NCBI GenBank assembly: GCA_003135995.1
Contig: PNBM01000362.1
Span: forward strand, 23,572 to 30,166
DNA from: Ignavibacteriota bacterium
GTDB taxonomy: Bacteria; Bacteroidota; Ignavibacteria; Tepidaquicellales; Tepidaquicellaceae
Direction of reading: 5' to 3'
Length of the DNA: 6,595 bases
The translations under genes and the position numbers were made by a program. The notes under the pieces were generated by a model. That model ran no database searches, was not told the origin of the DNA, and was given only the letters and a program-made list of their open reading frames with translations. This document shows positions 1 to 6,595 of this stretch, in pieces. Positions within the stretch are counted from its first letter, which is position 1. Every line of letters begins with the position of its first letter.

Positions 1-553
1 AAGCGTTATCAAATACTACAAAATTTTCAAAACTTGCTATTGAATTAACATATTGAATATTATTTGAAGATAGTGCAAGATATCCCGTAAGTGCACCTGT
101 TACAGAATTAATTTTATTGTCAATATATGTTTTATTCGTTAAATCATAAGGTGAAATAGGGTCTAAGTTTTGTTTTAATTGACCAGTAATATTTATTCCA
201 ATACCAGAACCAGTTTCAGATAAAATTGCAACTTGCAACGTTCCTGAAAATAATTTTGTTCCAACTACTGTTTGATTATTAGATAAATCCATAAAATAAC
301 TATCGGGTTCACCAATCCACTGCATTCCAAACCAAGTTTGCCATACATCATCAATATATAAACCACAATATTGCCAGCCTGTAATTCCGCTTGCTGTGTA
401 ATTACCTTCGTTATTTTGTTTTGTAAAACCTGAATATGAAATATAACTTCCCCAGGTATTACCAGAATATGTTTTGAAATTTACATTACTTTTTACTAAA
501 GTTATATTAGGTGTTCCGTCGGGATTCCAAACTCTAAAAGGTACTTCGGCCAT
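1..553 (-). CDS. Tail fibre-like protein, N-terminal part (runs off left edge)
   Basis: An open frame of 184 codons begins at the ATG at 553-551 and stays open to the window edge, so the C-terminus is missing. The protein begins MAEVPFRVWNPDG. Residues about 1-88 are rich in Trp, Tyr and Gly and may be the part that attaches to the tail. Residues 92-103 (NNQTVVGTKLFS) followed at 137-148 by DLTNKTYIDNKI match the repeat style common in phage tail fibres, 'gnqTi.G.KtFsg' then 'atkkYVdd'; these repeats usually come before trimeric fibre shafts. The stretch after 145 may be a short coiled-coil or the start of another repeat. An AGGA lies 10 bases upstream of the ATG, a weak ribosome-binding site. 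It is last in the visible tail operon, as expected for a receptor-contacting fibre. The coding call is firm; the fibre role is inferred from motif style and position, and a baseplate or upper-fibre adaptor is an alternative. Confidence 0.72.
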   Translation of the reverse strand, partial: MAEVPFRVWNPDGTPNITLVKSNVNFKTYSGNTWGSYISYSGFTKQNNEGNYTASGITGWQYCGLYIDDVWQTWFGMQWIGEPDSYFMDLSNNQTVVGTKLFSGTLQVAILSETGSGIGINITGQLKQNLDPISPYDLTNKTYIDNKINSVTGALTGYLALSSNNIQYVNSIASFENFVVFDNA

Positions 554-593
554 TTTATTTAATTCCTATATAAAAATATAATCGTAAACTTTA

Positions 594-1112
594 TTATGAA
601 ACCTGCTTTATCCCCCAGTTGACTGGATTGCAACATCCAATATAATAAACTGAATTTGGATTTATCCAATTAAAATCATATTGAGGATACTTTGTTGTAA
701 ATTTTAAAACGAATCCTTCAACACCAACACCTGAATTTATCCCTGTTATAACATTTCTTAATTCAACTTCATCGTTTGTGCATTCAACTTCAAAATATCT
801 CCATTCATATTCAGAATGAGGAATAAGAATTAATATTTTATTATTAACTTTTGCCTGCAATAAATCTTGAATATAAAATGTATTAACTAAACGTGATAAT
901 GATTTAAAAGACAACTCAAAATCTAAAAGAAAATATTCGCATTCATAATCCAATGCACCCCATAATAATTGTCGTTTTGTTCCAAAAAATCTTGGAATTT
1001 CTTTTATTCCTTCTTCATCACAACGGTCAAAGTTTAATACTTTTTCAATATTATAATTATCATCAGCAGTATGAATGACAGATGCCCTATTCCCATTTAT
1101 ATATTCTTTCAT
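594..1112 (-). CDS. Hypothetical tail-module protein, 172 residues
   Basis: I do not recognise this protein. It starts at an ATG (1112-1110) with GGA six bases upstream and ends in tandem TAA TAA codons (596-591). There is no signal peptide or membrane segment. The composition is mixed alpha/beta with many aromatic residues. Residues 69-140 read as alternating beta strands (NKILILIP, WRYFEVEC, GFVLKFTT), in the style of small beta-rich tail-tip proteins. Five cysteines (31, 58, 111, 160, 161), including an adjacent pair near the C-terminus, are notable for a cytoplasmically made virion protein. It sits 38 bases after the hub candidate and 40 bases before the fibre-like gene. That position suggests a tail-tip or fibre-connecting component, but this rests on context alone. 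Confidence 0.7.
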   Translation of the reverse strand: MKEYINGNRASVIHTADDNYNIEKVLNFDRCDEEGIKEIPRFFGTKRQLLWGALDYECEYFLLDFELSFKSLSRLVNTFYIQDLLQAKVNNKILILIPHSEYEWRYFEVECTNDEVELRNVITGINSGVGVEGFVLKFTTKYPQYDFNWINPNSVYYIGCCNPVNWGIKQVS

Positions 1113-1150
1113 AATATATCCGAATAAAAGAAATACGAAAATTTTTATAA

Positions 1151-3088
1151 TTATACCTGAAGTTGGAGCTCGAGCGTTGTCGTTTCTTCTTTAAAATCAA
1201 TTTTCAAATTGTTAAGTCCATATATTCCATCTAAATCATTATTTGGAGCATTTACAATTCTGAATAAAGTAAGAGGATTAAATATTAATCCTTTATATTT
1301 TATAGTTAATTTTCTACTTTGTTTTTGATTTAAATACTTTAAAAAATTATTTTTAAAAATATCAGTTGTTGCATAATCAGAATATGTTTGTATTTTCCCG
1401 TCTGGTAAAATTTTATATAAACAATTTCCATAATTTCCATTGAAAGCTACATCGTTTTCGTGAATTAAATTATCGTCATTTATATTAGCACAAGCACTTT
1501 GTCTACCATTGCTAACATCATATTGCCAGCCTAGTACTCCTGTTCCACCACCGTCGACAAATAAAATTGTATCTTTTGTTAATGTATAAATATCTGCACC
1601 ATAATAATTTTCAAGTATGTCTTTAACTATTTGATAGGTCCAGCAAACAGAATCTTCGGAATAATATTTTTGCCATTCATTTGGAGAAAAATGTAATCCA
1701 TATAATCCTGACATTCCTACAAATGGAATATTATTTTTTGCATCCTGTCCGCCGTTTGTGAAAATATAAAATCTATTTCCTCTACGTATTGTTCCGAATC
1801 CAGAATTATTACCACCATAAAATTGTCCATCATTTATGACTATAGAATCATATTCAATTTTTGATTGTGCTTTTGAAGCTGTAAATCCATCTCCATCGAA
1901 TTTTCTATAATCTAAATCAATTACATTAAAACTGTTTTCTAATTCACTTCTATTTTTTATATAAAATATTTCATTGTAATAAAAACAAATCCATCCATAA
2001 GAAAAGCATAATTTTTTTATGAATCCCCAAATATTTTCATTAGTTTGATAAATTCTTTCATAACCTGTTTTTAATAAAGTAAAATTATGATTTTCAGAAT
2101 CTACTTTTTTTAATACTGGGTCTCTTGTACATATATAATCACTTAAAGAATCTTCTATCTGAAATATTGATTGATTATTTACTAAACTTTTTATTAACGT
2201 ATTGAAATTTAATCTATAATTACTTGTAAAAATCATTTCCATTCCGCCTTCTAGATGTCCGCTTGTGGGTGTAAGTTTTATTTCTTGAGAAGTAGTTGTA
2301 AAAGCATAAGAATTTCCTATACCACCAATTATTTTTGAAACAATAGAAATTGAATTTCCAAAAGGAAATGAAGTTCCTGTAACAAAAGAACTATAATTAT
2401 TTATGCAAGTATTTAAAATTGTTTCCTGTGGATTTGCTATTTGAACATCAAAATGATACCCATGTCTCGGTGAAGTTTTAAAAGTATATATATCTGTTCC
2501 GATTGTTAAAGTGTCACCATCTTGCACCATTCCATATTGTTGTGAAAAATTTATAGTTCCTGTTGCATAAGTTCTTATGCCAGATGTGTCATATTCCCAA
2601 TTTATTTTAGCTGGGTCTAATAATTGTTTATTCGATAAATAATTTCTAAGTTCTTTTAAAAATCCTAATGCTTGAACTTTTATTTCTTTATTATCATTTC
2701 CAATTTTAAATTGTTCTTCAATAGCTTCTTGATTTACTATTCCCTTCCCGAGTAAATTATTATTTAAATCAAATATTTTTATTATATATTTTATATATGT
2801 TGTATCTTCAAATATTTTATAAAATATTTTTAAATAATTTTTATTCCAAGTTCCTGAACAAGTAAAAGTAATATCAGAATCTTCGAAAAATAAAATATTT
2901 TGTCCTGAATCGTCACTTGAATTATCAAATGAATATTCTAATTCTCCAATGTCTAATATATAATCTTTTAAATTTATAGTTTCAGTTAATTGAGGTGTTG
3001 TATCCGTTGCAAAAAAATTAACACCTGTCAATGCAGTTGTATCTGGCCATTGGTATTGTTCACAGGTAATTTTAAATTTGTTAATCAT
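1151..3088 (-). CDS. Putative tail hub / tail-tip protein with inserted structural module
   Basis: This 645-residue protein follows the tape measure by only 2 bases, the usual place for distal-tail and tail-associated hub proteins. The start is ATG at 3088-3086. An AGAGGG inside the end of the tape measure gene lies about 10 bases upstream, suggesting coupled translation. Residues about 1-160 and 290-645 read as a split beta-rich hub. Near 40-80 there is a stretch of the type D-x-x-L-D-I-G-E-L-E followed by SDITFTCSG. Residues 350-380 (NIWGFIKKLCFSYGW, then FYIKNR) resemble the 'W..l..l..s.gw....g.fyi..r' pattern of gp27/Tal-like hubs. The C-terminal 595-643 (LTIKYKGLIF, GIYGLNNLKIDF) also has that style. 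Between them, residues about 173-285 look like a separate module described in the findings. No peptidase or lysozyme motif was seen. The coding call is near certain; the hub role is inferred from position and motif style. A distal tail (Dit-like) or generic minor tail protein is the alternative. Confidence 0.65.
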   Translation of the reverse strand: MINKFKITCEQYQWPDTTALTGVNFFATDTTPQLTETINLKDYILDIGELEYSFDNSSDDSGQNILFFEDSDITFTCSGTWNKNYLKIFYKIFEDTTYIKYIIKIFDLNNNLLGKGIVNQEAIEEQFKIGNDNKEIKVQALGFLKELRNYLSNKQLLDPAKINWEYDTSGIRTYATGTINFSQQYGMVQDGDTLTIGTDIYTFKTSPRHGYHFDVQIANPQETILNTCINNYSSFVTGTSFPFGNSISIVSKIIGGIGNSYAFTTTSQEIKLTPTSGHLEGGMEMIFTSNYRLNFNTLIKSLVNNQSIFQIEDSLSDYICTRDPVLKKVDSENHNFTLLKTGYERIYQTNENIWGFIKKLCFSYGWICFYYNEIFYIKNRSELENSFNVIDLDYRKFDGDGFTASKAQSKIEYDSIVINDGQFYGGNNSGFGTIRRGNRFYIFTNGGQDAKNNIPFVGMSGLYGLHFSPNEWQKYYSEDSVCWTYQIVKDILENYYGADIYTLTKDTILFVDGGGTGVLGWQYDVSNGRQSACANINDDNLIHENDVAFNGNYGNCLYKILPDGKIQTYSDYATTDIFKNNFLKYLNQKQSRKLTIKYKGLIFNPLTLFRIVNAPNNDLDGIYGLNNLKIDFKEETTTLELQLQV

Positions 3089-3090
3089 AA

Positions 3091-5802
3091 TTAGTCAACC
3101 CTCTTGCTCTTCATATAAGATTTATATTGAGGTACTGTTTGTTTACTCCAAGAAAGTCCGTCCATGTTTGCACTAATATATACAGGTGTAATTGTTTGTT
3201 GTTTATTTCCTAAATTTCCTGAAACTAAACTTGCTAAATCTTGATTATTTACCATATATCCCGATTTTCCCATCAAAGCAAGTTCTGGTCCTCTTTCGCC
3301 AACTAAAAAAGCACCTGAATTAAAAGAACCACCTTCGGCTAATGCTCCAATCATACCTTTTGCAGCTTCAAAACCCGCTGTCGCCAATGCTATTTCAGGT
3401 AATTCTTTTATAAGAGTCGCACCAAATGACATTGTTGAATCAACAAAAACTTTTGCTATTTGTGCAAATAAAAGTGCTTGAATAAAATTAAGTGTTGATT
3501 GTAAAAGACCTTTTAATAATTCTTTAAATGCTTTTCCTGCACCTTCACCACTTGCGATTGTTTTAAAGAAATTTCCAAATGCACCAGCCAATTCGTGAAT
3601 TGCATTCTTAACTTGTTCAGCTTGTTTTTTTATTCTATCAAGTGGAGAATCTCCTTGTTCCCAAATATCATGTGCTTTATTTTTATCTCCCTCTGGTATA
3701 TCATAACCCTGTCTTTCATCACCGTTTTTTCCTAATAAATTTTTAACTTGTTTTGTGTATAATTCATCTTTAAGTGTGATTAATTCTTTTGTAAGTTTTA
3801 TTTTTTCTTCTAAATCAGTTGTTAATGATAATTCAAGTTCAACTTGTTTTATATTTAATTTTAAATCATCTTCATTTAAATTGTGAAATAACTTATCACC
3901 CTCAAGTTGAAGATTAATATTTTTAATTAAATCGTCATCTAAAGATTTTTTTTCTGAATTAATTAATTTTAATGCTTCACCATAATTTTTTACTATTGCC
4001 CATTTTTCTTTACTTGATTGATTACTTTCCCAATCAGCTTTTGCACTTTCATATTTTTGTTTATAAATTTCAAATTGTGCATTTAAATCATCTTGTGTTA
4101 ATTTTCCAGATTCTTTTTGTTGTTCTATATATAATTTTAAATTTGCAATGTCTTGTTCATCAGGAGACATTGGATTAGTTTTACTACCTTTATCTTTTTT
4201 AGTATTATTACCTCCTGGTGGCTTTTTATTATTTATAACTTCATAAGGGTCGACTTGAACAATTTTTCCATTTACAATTTTTTGAGCAGTACCACCAACT
4301 TCTTCACTTTCTTGGTCACGAGTTTTTTCTTGAGTGGGTGTTGGAATAGAAAATAATTCACCAATCCAATAGACTGCACTTTGTATCCATCCTATAAATG
4401 TTTTTACAGAATCAATAACTACGCCTAATTGAGAATTAAAAGATAAAGCAAAACTACTATTTGCAATCGTATTAAATAAATTTTTGAACCAGTTGTCGAC
4501 ATCTCTAAATGCACCAATTAGCCAACTTAATGCTTTCAAAATACCACCAACAATCCACATTTCAAGTTTTACAAACATCATGCCAACACCAAATAATACT
4601 TGAATAAATCCACCTAAAAATTTCATCAAATCTTGATTATCATCATAGAAGTTTTTAAATGCTTTAATTACAAAAAGGATTGCAGGCTTTAAATATTCAA
4701 ATGCCTGTTTTAAAAAATTAACGCCACCTTGAACTAATGCTATTAATGTATTTTTAAATGTTCCAACACTATTAGTAATCCCCAAAATATTTTGAACATC
4801 ACTTAAAAATCCTTTTCCTAAATTTATAATCGCCATAATTGCATCTTCAACGATTGGAATTATATCTTTAATCACAACTAAAAATGGATTTAAACCTCCA
4901 GCAATCATTCCCCCGACCTTTTCTTCAGTTTCATCCCAAAGATGTCCTAAAATAGATAATGTTCCTGCGAAAGTTTTTCCTTCAGCTTCAGCAAATCCAC
5001 CAAATTTTTGTTTCATCAAATCAACAATTATATTTGTTCGTTCCATTCCTTGTGCAGAACTAATCATTTTTTTATCATTGTCGGTCAATATAATTCCATA
5101 CCTTGTTAATCCCGTAAATACTGCTTCATTTGTTTTACCTAACAATTTTGTTACTTGGTCTAAACTTGCTTCAGTATCACCTGATTTTTTCATTCCTGCA
5201 ACAACATCAAGAATGGTAGGGATTGTTTTTGCAATTTGGTCACCCGCCATTCCATATACTGTTAAAAGTGCTTGTGCATTTTCAATATCTGCTTTTTTAA
5301 ACATTGTAGTTGCAGAAAGTTCTTTTGCCTGTTGAACTAATTTTGGCAAAGAATTTCCAGATGAAACATTATTTAATCCTGTTTCTAATTTTGCTAATGA
5401 TATTTGATTTTTTTCAAATACTTCAAGTGAAGATTTTCCAAATTCTATAATTTCACTCGTAATTTTTTTCACGACTTCAAAACTAACAAATGCTTTAGCA
5501 ACATTCATTATGCTGTCTTTAAGTCCATTCATTGTATTTTGTAATTGAGAAAATCCAGAATGTGTTCCTTTTAAATCTTGAGTAATACCATTAATTTGAC
5601 TTCTTAATTGAATTTTTTGTTGAGTTAATCCGTGAAGAGTTGTTTCAAGTTGTTTAAATTCAGTTGAGGCAGTTTTCCCTTGAAGTGATAATTTAGCTAA
5701 GTCACTTTCAACACTTTTGATTTGTTGATTTAATGTTGTCCATACATTTTTATCAGATTCTAAAATTGCTTTTATTCTTATTTGTAAATCTTCACTTGCC
5801 AA
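3091..5802 (-). CDS. Tail tape measure protein
   Basis: This 903-residue protein sets tail length and is held inside the tail tube until DNA ejection. Residues about 5-100 are a predicted coiled coil. Residues about 100-300 resemble the conserved tape-measure core (PhageMin_Tail-like), including KKADIENAQALLTVYGMAGD near 169-188. Hydrophobic helices follow at about 300-330, 368-430 and 462-484. A Pro/Gly/Lys-rich linker spans about 485-550, a charged coiled coil about 550-690, and another hydrophobic helical zone about 735-820. The C-terminal GSFNSGAFLVGERGPELALM (825-844) is the classic tape-measure ending 'G.ylvGErGPEl'. At roughly 0.15 nm per residue the tail would be about 135 nm, an inference from the known length rule. 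The start is taken as TTG at 5802-5800, since an in-frame TAA directly precedes it and the first internal Met is residue 91, past the N-terminal coiled coil. No muramidase or peptidase motif was seen. Confidence 0.92.
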   Translation of the reverse strand: MASEDLQIRIKAILESDKNVWTTLNQQIKSVESDLAKLSLQGKTASTEFKQLETTLHGLTQQKIQLRSQINGITQDLKGTHSGFSQLQNTMNGLKDSIMNVAKAFVSFEVVKKITSEIIEFGKSSLEVFEKNQISLAKLETGLNNVSSGNSLPKLVQQAKELSATTMFKKADIENAQALLTVYGMAGDQIAKTIPTILDVVAGMKKSGDTEASLDQVTKLLGKTNEAVFTGLTRYGIILTDNDKKMISSAQGMERTNIIVDLMKQKFGGFAEAEGKTFAGTLSILGHLWDETEEKVGGMIAGGLNPFLVVIKDIIPIVEDAIMAIINLGKGFLSDVQNILGITNSVGTFKNTLIALVQGGVNFLKQAFEYLKPAILFVIKAFKNFYDDNQDLMKFLGGFIQVLFGVGMMFVKLEMWIVGGILKALSWLIGAFRDVDNWFKNLFNTIANSSFALSFNSQLGVVIDSVKTFIGWIQSAVYWIGELFSIPTPTQEKTRDQESEEVGGTAQKIVNGKIVQVDPYEVINNKKPPGGNNTKKDKGSKTNPMSPDEQDIANLKLYIEQQKESGKLTQDDLNAQFEIYKQKYESAKADWESNQSSKEKWAIVKNYGEALKLINSEKKSLDDDLIKNINLQLEGDKLFHNLNEDDLKLNIKQVELELSLTTDLEEKIKLTKELITLKDELYTKQVKNLLGKNGDERQGYDIPEGDKNKAHDIWEQGDSPLDRIKKQAEQVKNAIHELAGAFGNFFKTIASGEGAGKAFKELLKGLLQSTLNFIQALLFAQIAKVFVDSTMSFGATLIKELPEIALATAGFEAAKGMIGALAEGGSFNSGAFLVGERGPELALMGKSGYMVNNQDLASLVSGNLGNKQQTITPVYISANMDGLSWSKQTVPQYKSYMKSKRVD

Positions 5803-5805
5803 TTA
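5800..5805 (-). other. In-frame stop/start junction (TAA then TTG)
   Basis: The stop codon TAA of the gpG/gp10-like gene (5805-5803) is followed with no gap, and in the same frame, by the TTG taken as the tape measure start (5802-5800). There is no strong ribosome-binding site before it; the nearest purine stretch is GGTAAAATAA. Initiation here would therefore depend on ribosomes that have just terminated, that is, translational coupling. The adjacency is seen directly; the coupling is inferred. Confidence 0.6.
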
Positions 5806-6234
5806 TTTTACCAGATTATAAATGTAATTGAAACTATGATTGCTAAAATATTTTCTTACATCATTTTTTAATTGTTGCCCTAATCCAAAAAACTCTCGAG
5901 GTGTTCCACCTTTATAAGAACCTGTTTGTTGGTATTTTGCGATATCTTTTCTATTGTCTGAAATATAAACTTCCCAATCTTCACCTAATTGTCGTTTTTT
6001 AACAGACTGAAATAATTGACCTGTTCGATTAAATAATTGTGTACCTTTTTTATTCGGCTGTAAAGCAGAGCCAGTATTAAAATGAACACCTGATTGAATG
6101 TTATTTTCTTGTTTTTTTCTAACAATTTCTGCAATATCTTCAAGCACATTTTCTTTTAATTTTAATCCAATTGGAATTTTTGCAATTACTTCATTTATAT
6201 TTGAATTGAACTCAATATTCAAAATTGTTCTCAC
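5803..6234 (-). CDS. Virion morphogenesis / tail-completion protein (Mu gpG / HK97 gp10-like)
   Basis: This 143-residue protein shows three landmarks of the Mu gpG-like 'virion morphogenesis' and HK97 gp10-like family, in the right order. LFNRTGQLFQSV (67-78) matches the 'l..TG.L..Si' motif, IAKYQQTG (98-105) matches 'yA..hQ.G', and TPREFFGLG (110-118) matches 'iPaRpFlGl'. Family members work at the head-proximal end of the tail or at head-tail joining. Residues about 20-50 are a predicted amphipathic helix, and the length fits the family (about 130-170). The start is GTG at 6234-6232: no ATG is available near the N-terminus, and the frame is closed 27 bases upstream by a TAA. No Shine-Dalgarno sequence is visible. 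It begins 27 bases after the upstream gene ends and abuts the tape measure gene. The family call rests on motif recognition by eye; the exact role could be tail completion or tail-terminator interaction. Confidence 0.72.
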   Translation of the reverse strand: MRTILNIEFNSNINEVIAKIPIGLKLKENVLEDIAEIVRKKQENNIQSGVHFNTGSALQPNKKGTQLFNRTGQLFQSVKKRQLGEDWEVYISDNRKDIAKYQQTGSYKGGTPREFFGLGQQLKNDVRKYFSNHSFNYIYNLVK

Positions 6235-6261
6235 AATTAAAAAATCAATACAAAATCTTTA

Positions 6262-6595
6262 TTAATTCTGACTTTGCTTATATTCACAATAATTTTCGTA
6301 TTTAAGCCATAAGGAATAGTCTAAAAAATCTGACATGTCAGTATTTTCTTCAATCCAATTTTTGTCTTTATAGTACCATTTAGTTAGTTTGTAAATCATA
6401 TAATCAACAAAAACAAGTTCTGGAATTTCTGAATAATCTGGAAATGGAATGTCAACACCTGATTTATCTGGAATTGTATATTTTTCTGAAATTATTTTTA
6501 TATCCCTAAAATATTCGTAGTCGGTCTTGACATCATTAGAAAAAAACTGAAGGTTCCTTTAATGAAATTAAAATATTCATCATAATCATCTTGTC
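6262..6595 (-). CDS. Putative tail assembly chaperone, -1 frameshift product (partial, 5' end off window)
   Basis: Two open frames join at the seven-T run. The upstream frame gives QDDYDEYFNFIKGTFSFF (18 residues from the window edge). After a -1 shift it continues SNDVKTDYEYFRDIKI and so on for 92 residues to the TAA at 6264-6262, about 110 residues visible in all. The downstream frame has stops just before the run. It has no ATG until residue 48 of that part (6399-6397), so it does not look like an independent gene. It is acidic and aromatic-rich, with helices likely at 44-60 and 68-90 (DFLDYSLWLKYENYCEYK). A gene upstream of the tape measure that makes a short and a -1 frameshifted long product is the hallmark of tail assembly chaperones such as lambda G/GT. 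I cannot recognise the family from the sequence itself, and only the end of the gene is present. The alternative is one gene broken by a homopolymer indel, real or from sequencing. Confidence 0.55.
6498..6595 (-). CDS. Putative tail assembly chaperone, unshifted short product (partial, 5' end off window)
   Basis: This is the same upstream frame read without slippage. After the seven-T run it continues for 13 codons (LMMSRPTTNILGI) and stops at TAA (6500-6498). If frameshifting is real this would be the major, G-like product, with only its last 31 residues in the window. The short, Met/Ser/Thr-rich tail after the run looks unlike the acidic aromatic protein on either side of it, which suggests it is not under selection as a fold. 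Whether this frame is the true upstream frame rests on only about 50 bases before the run. Confidence 0.45.
   Translation of the reverse strand, partial: QDDYDEYFNFIKGTFSFFLMMSRPTTNILGI
6540..6546 (-). promoter_or_regulatory. Putative -1 ribosomal frameshift slippery site, T TTT TTT
   Basis: In the mRNA sense the sequence is AGT TTT TTT CTA, so the heptamer T TTT TTT fits the X XXY YYZ rule with the upstream frame as zero frame. Slipping back one base makes the next codon TCT (6540-6538), which opens the 92-residue downstream frame. An AAAGGA (6560-6555) lies 8 bases before the run, similar to the upstream Shine-Dalgarno-like stimulator of dnaX. Downstream I see only a weak possible stem (CUAA pairing with UUAG). 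The phase is seen directly; the activity is inferred. Confidence 0.5.

Noticed and set aside
554..593. Possible promoter or terminator in the gap before the fibre-like gene
   Set aside because: The gap is only 40 bases of A/T-rich sequence with no stem-loop or convincing promoter boxes. It looks like an ordinary intergenic spacer in one operon.
1146..1155. Perfect AT palindrome TATAATTATA at the end of the hub candidate gene
   Set aside because: A ten-base A/T-only palindrome is expected by chance in DNA this AT-rich. There is no GC-rich stem or T tract to make it a terminator.
3972..4356. Two overlapping plus-strand open frames (67 and 68 codons)
   Set aside because: They lie antisense inside the tape measure gene, have low-complexity Phe/Ile/Leu-rich translations typical of complementing AT-rich coding sequence, and match no family.
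5078..5335. Plus-strand open frame of 85 codons
   Set aside because: It lies wholly antisense to the conserved core of the tape measure gene, with no start signal or recognisable motif. It is best explained as a shadow.
6262..6399. Independent small gene starting at the internal ATG (6399-6397) of the -1 frame
   Set aside because: The frame is open and protein-like for 47 codons before this ATG, and no ribosome-binding site precedes it, so continuation from upstream is more likely.
6536..6595. Third minus-strand frame before the T run, reading DKMIMMNILISLKEPSVFF and stopping at TAA (6538-6536)
   Set aside because: It is also open to the window edge and would need a +1 shift to join the downstream frame. 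Its composition is less protein-like than the acidic DDYDEYF frame, and the -1 heptamer phase fits better. About 55 bases is too short to exclude it fully.

Overview
The window is a stretch of the tail-morphogenesis module of a tailed phage or prophage. Its long non-contractile-type tape measure points to a siphovirus-like particle. Every gene lies on the minus strand, so the biological order runs from the high-coordinate end to the low one. The DNA is very AT-rich (by eye roughly a quarter to a third G+C). Most starts lack a strong Shine-Dalgarno sequence, and two genes appear to start with GTG and TTG. This fits a phage of an AT-rich host such as a member of the Bacteroidota, but that is a weak inference and an AT-rich Firmicutes host cannot be excluded.

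Layout in transcription order. (1) 6595-6262: the 3' part of a gene read in two frames. The upstream frame and the downstream frame meet at a run of seven T residues (mRNA sense) in the exact phase expected for a -1 ribosomal frameshift. Its place upstream of the tape measure suggests a tail assembly chaperone of the lambda G/GT type. (2) 6234-5803: a 143-residue protein of the Mu gpG / HK97 gp10-like 'virion morphogenesis' or tail-completion type. (3) 5802-3091: a 903-residue tape measure protein, whose TTG start directly abuts, in frame, the stop codon of gene 2. (4) 3088-1151: a 645-residue putative tail hub or tail-tip protein that carries an inserted module common in phage structural proteins. 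(5) 1112-594: a 172-residue protein of unknown function, perhaps a tail-tip component. (6) 553-1: the N-terminal 184 residues of a tail fibre-like protein that runs off the window.

The genes are tightly packed (gaps of 0 to about 40 bases), so they very probably form one transcription unit. No promoter, terminator, tRNA, CRISPR array, repeat or insertion element was seen. Taken together, the chaperone would coat the tape measure during tail assembly, the tape measure would set tail length, the gpG/gp10-like protein would finish the head-proximal tail end, and the hub, small protein and fibre would build the distal tip and contact the host.

The most interesting signal is the putative programmed frameshift at 6540-6546. 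Next are the in-frame stop/start junction before the tape measure, the unusual placement of the gpG/gp10-like gene between chaperone and tape measure, and the inserted module in the hub candidate.
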